A DNA stretch of 10,772 bases from Bacteroidota bacterium (GTDB taxonomy: Bacteria > Bacteroidota > Bacteroidia > NS11-12g > UBA9320), in contig CANMPY010000032.1 in NCBI GenBank assembly GCA_947499775.1, positions 1 to 10,772 of the forward strand, given 5' to 3'. Made by a program: the position numbers and the translations under genes. Below, one piece after another: positions 4,951 to 10,772 of this stretch. Within the stretch, counting starts at the first letter, position 1. Each line of letters opens with the position of its first letter. The notes beneath the pieces were generated by a model. That model made no database searches. It was not told where the DNA came from and worked only from the letters and a program-made list of their open reading frames with translations.

Positions 4951-7878
4951 TTAATCTTCGCAATGGTATTCTGGTTCAATAGTTTTACCTGCTTTCCGCG
5001 TGGCCTCACCTTTCTTTTTTGCTTTAATCATATCGTCAATTATCCTCTGACGTTCCTTGCTTATATCAAGCCGTTTTTTTAAATCTTCTTGTCTATCAAA
5101 ATAAATTTTTCCATCAATCCATGTGGTTTGCGGTTTCGAATAATTGCTTAAGGGCTGTCCATCCCAAAGCACCAAATCGGCATCCATTCCAATAGAGATA
5201 CGTCCTACTTTGTTATCAATATGAAGCATTTTTGCTGGATTAATGGTAACCATATTCAAGGCGTCAATTTCTGCTACTCCGCTATACATTATTGCTTTTG
5301 CCGCCTCTTGATTTAACCGACGTCCCATTTCGGCATCGTCGCTGTTAATGCCCGTTAAAATACCCACTTTTTGCATTATTCCTGGATTATAGGGTATAGC
5401 ATCAACCACCTCGTATTTATAACCCCACCAATCTGAAAACGTGCTTGCGGCAACCCCGTGTTTCTTCATTTTATCAGCCACTTTATACCCCTCTAAAATA
5501 TGGGTAAAGGTGTTTACTTTAAATCCTAAGCTATCGGCCAAATGCATAAGCATATTAATTTCGGACTGCACATAGGAATGACAAGTTATGAAACGTTTGG
5601 CATTTAGTATTTCCAATAAAGCTTCTAATTCCAAATCAGTTCGATATCCTGGTGTTTTTTTAAGTTCACCATAGGCTTTAGCTCTCGTAAATCCATCTTG
5701 AAATACCTGTTCAACTCCCATTCGAGTTTGAGGAAATCGCACGGTATTATAATCGCCCCAATTGCTCTGTTTTACATTTTCGCCCAAGGCAAATTTTATA
5801 AACCGATGATCGTTAGGAAATTTTAATTTTTCGGACGCTTCTCCATATTTTAATTTTATCAAGGCTGTTTGTCCACCTATGGCATTTGCCGAACCGTGAA
5901 GCAAATGCGAAGTGGTAACACCCCCAGCAACTTGGCGATAAATATTCACATCTTTAGCATTAACAACATCTTCAATCCGCACTTCACTGGTAATGGATTG
6001 TGTTCCTTCATTTACTCCTTTTGAAATGGCAATATGACTGTGCTCGTCTATAATCCCGGGGGTAAGATGCATTCCGGTTCCATCAATTTTTACGCCGCCA
6101 CTATTTACAAGTGATTTACCCACAGCACTTATTTTTCCATCTTTTATCAATACGTCGGTATTTTCTAATTTACCATCATTTCCACAAGTCCATACCGTTG
6201 CATTTGCTATTAAATACGATTGATTCGAAGGCATATTATATTGCCACGGCATAGAATAGCGTGGAATTAAAACCTCATTTTTTTTCTTTACCGAATCCTT
6301 GATTCCATCCTCCGGACCGGCATATATGGCCAATAATGTTATTGGATTACCGAGCGAATCGGTTGAAATCAACGTTATATTATTCGCAGATTTATACCCA
6401 GTGCCAGTAGAATATTTACCATTTTTTAAGGTAAGTTGATATGAAATAAATCCATTTTTCAAACTTAATTTAATCTCGCCCTTTGTTTTTGGCTGTAATT
6501 CAGCCTTTGGCTGCCAAGGTTTGCCATTAATGTTTATTGTATAACTTGAATCGCCGAAAGCCAACTTATATTTTCCCGAATAATTGGCACTTTGCCAATC
6601 CACATTTATATTTTGTTTACCTAATACCCAATTTTCTAAAATGCTCGACCCTTCTTTGAACACATTGCCATCAGTAATAATAAAATTTGCAAATTTTCCA
6701 ACATCTAAGGTGCCACAAAGCGATTCCATTTTTAATACCTTGGCCGGATTGGTGGTAAGTGCCTTTAAAGCATATTCCTCTGGCAGGCCATTACCTATTG
6801 ATTTATATAAATTGCTCCAAAATTTATCGCGCTTTTTCATTCCCCCTAAAGTCATAGAAAACTCTATTCCTTTATTGTATAAAATAACAGGATTAAAGGG
6901 AGCCATTTCCCAATGTTTTAACTCGGTGAGGCTAATTAATCGCGCATCCAAGGGGTCTTCAACATCAAAAGCTTCAGGAAAATTAAGGGGTAACATGATG
7001 TGCGCATTGCTGCGTTTTACCTCATCGATAAACTGATACTCGTCGCCACTGCCCTTAATCGTATATTGAATACCGAATTCGTCGCCAATTTTATCAGCTC
7101 TAAACAAATCTTGTACATCACCCGATTCAAAAAAATGCGGCATACTATTGTTTATATTATATTCTTTTAACGAAAGGTTTATTTCATTTGATTTGGCCAC
7201 CATAGCCCACTTTGCATCGTAATAAAACTGACGAAGCAGTGCGATGCTTCCCATTAAACTTGATGGGTAATCCTGGTTGGATGTGCCTTTATTAAATGAA
7301 AAATAATTTCCAAAGCTTGAGTTAAGGATCATTTTTTGTTCCGAGTCGTCCCCTAAGGCTACAATCAATCCCGTACCACGTGCTATTCCATTTTGCTGAT
7401 GGCTCAAGGCAATTCCAAATCCCAAATCGCGCATGGATTTGGCCTCCTCTTTTTGAACTGCAAATCCCTCTGAGGCTCTCAATTCGGGATGAATAGCTTC
7501 GTTCCAATACCACGCCCCCCTTTTGGAGCTTAAAAACTGTGGACCACGTTCATTTTGTTTGTGTTGCGCTTTCGAAACCCCGTATTCCGACCATAAATCA
7601 ATAAAGGAAGAATAAATCCATTTGCCATTTAAGTCTATAATTTTTGCTCCTTTTGGAATGGTAATATTCGACCCCACAGCGGTTATTTTTCCGTTCTGAA
7701 TAATTAAAGTAGCGTTTATAATTTTGGTTTGAGGATCCTTTATTAACGTACACTTGATAAAGGCAGTTATGCCTTCGAAATTATCAACTACTCCATTTTG
7801 CGGAACTCCAATTTGAGCCCAAACTGAAATGCCAGAAATGAGTAAAAAAAGCGTAAGAATTTTTTTAATGAAATACAT
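4951..7878 (-). CDS. Exported double-module amidohydrolase
   Basis: The protein has 975 residues. The ATG at 7876-7878 is chosen because it opens directly with a signal peptide (MYFIKKILTLFLLISG..., cleavage likely after VWA at 21). A TTG at 7914 would overlap the transporter gene and push that peptide inward. Two amidohydrolase modules follow. Module 1 (about 23-425) is degenerate: where GIIDxHxH is expected it has SFIDLWSE, with Trp96 and Glu98 at the histidine positions, but it keeps the closing LTTNPAKVL and GTLDVGKFANFIITDG blocks (376-404). A β-rich linker (about 428-545) follows. Module 2 (about 555-930) looks intact: HSH at 613-615, His767 in TCHSY, His793 in FTHILEG, Asp847 in GINSDD, then the closing INPAKML block. 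A Lys-rich tail ends in YHCED. The family hydrolyses amide or C-N bonds of cyclic or peptide-like substrates. The substrate is unknown. It follows the sugar-type transporter by 22 nt, so the two are almost certainly co-transcribed. Confidence 0.92.
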   Translation of the reverse strand: MYFIKKILTLFLLISGISVWAQIGVPQNGVVDNFEGITAFIKCTLIKDPQTKIINATLIIQNGKITAVGSNITIPKGAKIIDLNGKWIYSSFIDLWSEYGVSKAQHKQNERGPQFLSSKRGAWYWNEAIHPELRASEGFAVQKEEAKSMRDLGFGIALSHQQNGIARGTGLIVALGDDSEQKMILNSSFGNYFSFNKGTSNQDYPSSLMGSIALLRQFYYDAKWAMVAKSNEINLSLKEYNINNSMPHFFESGDVQDLFRADKIGDEFGIQYTIKGSGDEYQFIDEVKRSNAHIMLPLNFPEAFDVEDPLDARLISLTELKHWEMAPFNPVILYNKGIEFSMTLGGMKKRDKFWSNLYKSIGNGLPEEYALKALTTNPAKVLKMESLCGTLDVGKFANFIITDGNVFKEGSSILENWVLGKQNINVDWQSANYSGKYKLAFGDSSYTININGKPWQPKAELQPKTKGEIKLSLKNGFISYQLTLKNGKYSTGTGYKSANNITLISTDSLGNPITLLAIYAGPEDGIKDSVKKKNEVLIPRYSMPWQYNMPSNQSYLIANATVWTCGNDGKLENTDVLIKDGKISAVGKSLVNSGGVKIDGTGMHLTPGIIDEHSHIAISKGVNEGTQSITSEVRIEDVVNAKDVNIYRQVAGGVTTSHLLHGSANAIGGQTALIKLKYGEASEKLKFPNDHRFIKFALGENVKQSNWGDYNTVRFPQTRMGVEQVFQDGFTRAKAYGELKKTPGYRTDLELEALLEILNAKRFITCHSYVQSEINMLMHLADSLGFKVNTFTHILEGYKVADKMKKHGVAASTFSDWWGYKYEVVDAIPYNPGIMQKVGILTGINSDDAEMGRRLNQEAAKAIMYSGVAEIDALNMVTINPAKMLHIDNKVGRISIGMDADLVLWDGQPLSNYSKPQTTWIDGKIYFDRQEDLKKRLDISKERQRIIDDMIKAKKKGEATRKAGKTIEPEYHCED

Positions 7879-7900
7879 GATTATTGTTAATGACCTAATA

Positions 7901-9349
7901 TTATTTTTTTGCAAAAACTATCCCTTGTGCTTTAAGAATTGAATTAACCTTTATAGCGTAATAGCCTAAATAAACAAAACAGCCTACCCCAACTAAATAG
8001 CTCCACTGTATGCCTAATAAATTATCTTCGGCCAATACACCTTGTAGCAAACTGATAAATCCGCCACCCATAATCATCATAATCAAAAAACTTGACCCCT
8101 GATTGGTATGTTTGCCAAGCCCTGAAATGGCTAGGGTAAAAATACAGGGCCATAGGGTACTGCAAAACAAGCCCACACTTATAAATGCGTATACACTTAC
8201 CATGCCCGATGCAAGCATTCCGATGGCTAAAGCTATAATTCCCATCACCGAAAAAATTAATAATTGGCGTGCTGGATTTCCTTTACTGGCTATATCGGCT
8301 CCTATTAAGGCTAGAATAACAAACGCATAAATATAAAAAGGCGTTAAGTCGTGATTTGCAATTTTATTAACCATCAAGAAAACACCAAAAGCAATATAGG
8401 GCATTAAAAAATTCATGATGGTTTTAAATCCACCTTTAATGTTAAATGCTCCAACCGAAGATGTCCATCGCCCAATCATTAAACTGGCCCAAAACAATGA
8501 AATATAAGGAGCTACCCGATCGGCTGTCATCCCTACTTCTTGTTTCATAAACTCCGATAAATTACCAGCAGTTGAAACCTCAACCCCAACATATAAAAAT
8601 ATGGCAATCATCCCTAACACAAGTTGGGGATATTTAAGGGCACTAGCACGCTCGGTTAAAGGCAATTTATTTTCTTGATCGGTAGTCGTTTCTTCTACTA
8701 CCATTTTATTGGGAATAGACGAAAATTTAAAAATTAGGGCAAATATTAAAAATGCAGCTCCAAGTATTAAGTAAGGTATTTTAATGCTTTCGATGCTTGC
8801 TACCGATTTGGCACCGGTTGCTATAGAACCAAAAATGGCAAAACTTACCAAAAGCGGCCCTATAGTTGTGCCTACATTATTTACACCTCCCGCTAAACTT
8901 AGCCTTTGTGAACCTTTTGATGGATCGCCCATCATAATTGTTAATGGATTTGCAGCGGTTTGCTGCAACGAAAACCCAAGACCAACAATAAACAGTCCAC
9001 TTATCATTAAAGGGAAAGAAGCGGTTTCGGCCGCAGGATAAAACAAGAGTGTGCCAATAGCTGATATAACCAAACCAAGGGCTATTCCATTCTTATAGCC
9101 TAAACGGTTGAGAATATCGCCACCCGATGATTTTGAAATTAAATAATAAATAACCGACCCTACCGTATAGGCTACATAAAATGCGAACGATATCATTTGT
9201 GACTGCCATTGCAGTAAATTTAATTTTTCTTTAAATACTGGGATAAGAATATCGTTGCTTGCTGCAACAAATCCCCAGAAAAAAAAGACAGAAACAATGG
9301 TTAATAGAGCAGTATTCGATTGCGTTGATTGGCTTTTTACTTTTGACAT
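7901..9349 (-). CDS. FucP-family MFS transporter (sugar:H+ symporter type)
   Basis: This 482-residue inner-membrane protein has 12 predicted membrane segments and a hydrophilic loop at about 211-240 between the two halves. It matches the FucP/GlcP-type branch of the major facilitator superfamily: FFFWGFVAASNDILIP at 22-37, LGYKNGIALGL at 83-93, LLFYPAAE at 101-108 and TAANPLTIMMG at 131-141. In E. coli FucP, Asp46 and Glu135 are essential. The Asp aligns with Asp33 here, but the Glu position (LETAANP) is Gln130 (LQQTAANP), as in many glucose, galactose or N-acetylhexosamine relatives. A fucose call is therefore not justified. The gene is first in the - strand operon with the two exported amidohydrolases, suggesting uptake of a product those enzymes release or modify. 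The start ATG at 9347-9349 sits a short distance downstream of a TATCTTTG promoter element. Confidence 0.9.
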   Translation of the reverse strand: MSKVKSQSTQSNTALLTIVSVFFFWGFVAASNDILIPVFKEKLNLLQWQSQMISFAFYVAYTVGSVIYYLISKSSGGDILNRLGYKNGIALGLVISAIGTLLFYPAAETASFPLMISGLFIVGLGFSLQQTAANPLTIMMGDPSKGSQRLSLAGGVNNVGTTIGPLLVSFAIFGSIATGAKSVASIESIKIPYLILGAAFLIFALIFKFSSIPNKMVVEETTTDQENKLPLTERASALKYPQLVLGMIAIFLYVGVEVSTAGNLSEFMKQEVGMTADRVAPYISLFWASLMIGRWTSSVGAFNIKGGFKTIMNFLMPYIAFGVFLMVNKIANHDLTPFYIYAFVILALIGADIASKGNPARQLLIFSVMGIIALAIGMLASGMVSVYAFISVGLFCSTLWPCIFTLAISGLGKHTNQGSSFLIMMIMGGGFISLLQGVLAEDNLLGIQWSYLVGVGCFVYLGYYAIKVNSILKAQGIVFAKK

Positions 9350-9369
9350 AAGCTGTGATTGCTAATGGA

Positions 9370-9377
9370 CAAAGATA
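9370..9377 (-). promoter_or_regulatory. Bacteroidota -7 element TATCTTTG for the transporter operon
   Basis: On the - strand TATCTTTG matches TAnnTTTG exactly and lies 20 nt upstream of the transporter start, giving a leader of roughly 14 nt. At 19-nt spacing the -33 position reads TTT instead of TTG (2 of 3 bases). It probably drives the transporter and both amidohydrolase genes. Confidence 0.6.
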
Positions 9378-9445
9378 TTTATTTAGATGAAATAAAAAAT
9401 GGGCGTAATTGATTTTCAAATATCACTCATGTAGGTTTCAACTCT

Positions 9446-10666
9446 TTGCAATATTATGCACCTTTGCGCATTCATTTGAAAACCCAAAAACAACTTAATT
9501 ACGCCTTTTGGTTAATGCCGCTATTGGTATATTTAACCGCATTTGGATGTGCACAGTTAATAGCCTTGGCTGGCAATTGCCATGGGTGGTGGGAAGTATG
9601 TTGGTCGCGCTGTGATTCGGGATTGTATATCGAAATTTCAAAAATTGGCCATACCCTTATCCCTTGTGGTGATTATAATGGATACGCCGAGAATTCGGGT
9701 AAGTGGTGTGGTAATGCAGGTTGGGCCCCTTTTTATCCTCTATTAATTTACGTGTTTCATTTTATTTCTGGTATTCCATCAAACGTATGCGGGATACTGC
9801 TTTCCCATATTTTTTTTATCACTTTTTTGTATATTGTAGCTTATACCAACTCTTTCAATTCCTTTAAACTTTCCAATATACTTACATTATTTCTATGCGC
9901 ACTTTGCCCCGGAGGTATTTATCTGTTTAGCCTGTTTCCTCTCTCCTTACTGGTTCTTTTAATAAGTATTATTTTTTGGTGTATTAAAACCAATAAACCT
10001 CGCTATGCTATAGTACCAGCATTTCTCACCGCCCTTACCTATAGCTCGGCCATTATTATTTTCTTTTGCTTTGGCCTATACTTCCTCTATTTATTTTTTA
10101 CCAACCGAACTCATAAAAAATTCAATATGCTTTATTTAGAATTGCGGCATCAGTGGAATACCAAAAGTGCTTCCCGTTCTATTTTTATGTGCATTTTAAT
10201 TCCAGGTCTATTCGGAATGTTTACGTTATATGTTTACGATTGGCTTGTAACCGGACATTGGAATGCTATGTATATGGTGCAAAACAAGTATGGGCATTTA
10301 CTCTACAGTCCATTTAAAAATTTAGGTGCCCATTTTCGGCTTTTTCAGGCTCATTTAGGCACGCCCGAAGCTTGGATTGATTTTCATAATATTTTCTTCT
10401 TCTTTACAGTTCCAGTTTTGGTTTTTATTTTAAAAGGAATTAAAAATCCATTAACCCCAATGCTCATTATTTACACCTTAGTTATGTGGTACATTCCATA
10501 TAGTATAGGTGCTAATGTGTCATTAAACCGAAGCATTTTGCTACTCTCTCCGGTTTTGGCTTTTATAAACCCATTGCGCAATATTTATAAGATTATGCTC
10601 CTTTTGGTGGCTTGTATTTTTTATTATGCAATGGGTATTTTATTTATTCTTAGCAAACTCCCTTAA
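9446..10666 (+). CDS. GT-C-type membrane protein, PIG-V/mannosyltransferase-like
   Basis: From the longest open start (TTG at 9446) the product has 406 residues and many membrane segments. After the first segment (about 21-42) a loop holds CWSRCDSGLYIEISKIGH (52-69), which matches the '[RF]WDs.wYl.Ia..Gy' signature of PIG-V-like mannosyltransferases with Asp57 as the candidate catalytic acid. NAGWAPFYPLLIYVF (90-104) matches the following 'aFFPlyPll' element. Such GT-C enzymes use lipid-linked sugar donors at the membrane's outer face. The substrate is unknown here, and there are no neighbouring sugar genes on this strand. The loop is unusually Cys-rich (Cys45, 52, 56, 74, 88). The start is unresolved. 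TTG at 9446 and TTG at 9476 keep a basic N-terminus (LKTQKQ). The first in-frame ATG is at 9515 and would start inside the first membrane segment, but it follows an A-rich stretch and suits the possible promoter at 9459-9466. The gene is divergent from the transporter operon. Confidence 0.78.
   Translation: MQYYAPLRIHLKTQKQLNYAFWLMPLLVYLTAFGCAQLIALAGNCHGWWEVCWSRCDSGLYIEISKIGHTLIPCGDYNGYAENSGKWCGNAGWAPFYPLLIYVFHFISGIPSNVCGILLSHIFFITFLYIVAYTNSFNSFKLSNILTLFLCALCPGGIYLFSLFPLSLLVLLISIIFWCIKTNKPRYAIVPAFLTALTYSSAIIIFFCFGLYFLYLFFTNRTHKKFNMLYLELRHQWNTKSASRSIFMCILIPGLFGMFTLYVYDWLVTGHWNAMYMVQNKYGHLLYSPFKNLGAHFRLFQAHLGTPEAWIDFHNIFFFFTVPVLVFILKGIKNPLTPMLIIYTLVMWYIPYSIGANVSLNRSILLLSPVLAFINPLRNIYKIMLLLVACIFYYAMGILFILSKLP
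9459..9466 (+). promoter_or_regulatory. Possible -7 element CACCTTTG upstream of the GT-C gene
   Basis: CACCTTTGC differs by one base from TACCTTTGC, a common form of the TAnnTTTG element. If used, transcription would begin near 9472, excluding the TTG start at 9446 and favouring the ATG at 9515. No convincing -33 TTG is present. Confidence 0.25.
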
Positions 10667-10681
10667 ATCTTATTAATTTTA

Positions 10682-10711
10682 TTGTATTTAACGGATTAAA
10701 TCCTATTTTTG
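10682..10711 (+). promoter_or_regulatory. Strong Bacteroidota promoter TTG-N19-TATTTTTG for a gene beyond the right edge
   Basis: TTG at 10682-10684, a spacer of exactly 19 nt, and TATTTTTG at 10704-10711 match both halves of the Bacteroidota primary-sigma promoter. The remaining 61 nt contain no start codon with an open frame, so the transcript must serve a gene past the window end. The spacer holds a perfect palindrome, GGATT-A-AATCC (10693-10703), which could be an operator. Confidence 0.7.
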
Positions 10712-10772
10712 CAGCCCTGTTAAAAAAGTGTGGATTCTTTAGCAAACTATAGCATAGAATTTGTAAAACTAA

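Noticed and set aside
4656..4982. A + strand frame spanning the gap between the two amidohydrolase genes
   Set aside because: It is mostly antisense to the signal peptide and β-sandwich region of the 423-residue protein, with composition typical of a shadow frame.
6584..7036. A 150-codon + strand frame inside the large amidohydrolase
   Set aside because: It is antisense to a well-supported gene, shows no recognisable motif and has no promoter.
7879..7914. Upstream TTG start for the large amidohydrolase
   Set aside because: It would overlap the transporter gene and put extra polar residues before an otherwise ideal signal peptide that starts at the ATG at 7878.
7901..9349. Naming the transporter fucP
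   Set aside because: The Glu equivalent to FucP Glu135 is Gln130, and no fucose catabolic gene is nearby; only the family can be assigned.

Overview
The window looks like a chromosomal segment of an AT-rich member of the Bacteroidota. The evidence is: -7 promoter elements of the form TAnnTTTG, few Shine-Dalgarno-like sites, signal peptides that leave a glutamine at the mature N-terminus, and a small protein family that I know only from this phylum. I cannot place it more finely. No mobile element, CRISPR array, tRNA or rRNA was seen, and the coding sequence looks like ordinary core and accessory genome.

Left block, + strand (1-2241). The C-terminal part of a CCG-domain iron-sulfur protein enters from the left edge. 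It is followed by a hexamer-based tandem repeat (476-529), a GT87/DUF2029-type polytopic glycosyltransferase (573-1772), and a 168-residue protein of the Bacteroidota family often mislabelled 'ABC transporter ATPase' (1735-2241). The last two overlap by 38 nt. The block meets purQ convergently at a hairpin around 2248-2264.

Middle block, - strand (2251-9349). Read in the direction of transcription, it starts with a FucP-type MFS sugar transporter (9349-7901). Next come a 975-residue exported double-module amidohydrolase (7878-4951) and a 423-residue exported amidohydrolase-like protein (4871-3600). These three probably form one uptake and processing operon driven by a TATCTTTG promoter at 9370-9377. 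After a 44-bp minisatellite (3414-3538) come an AhpD/carboxymuconolactone-decarboxylase-type protein (3413-3072) and purQ (2955-2251), which has its own TAATTTTG promoter.

Right block, + strand (9446-10772). A second GT-C-type membrane protein resembling the PIG-V/mannosyltransferase group runs divergently from the transporter. After it comes a textbook Bacteroidota promoter (TTG-N19-TATTTTTG, 10682-10711) that drives a gene beyond the right edge.

The most notable feature is the amidohydrolase pair. It contains three amidohydrolase modules, and only one keeps the metal-binding HxH motif. The other two have Trp/Glu and Asn/Thr at those positions. Other points of interest are the two different tandem repeat arrays, one of them ending exactly at a start codon. 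I found no clearly new multi-gene system.
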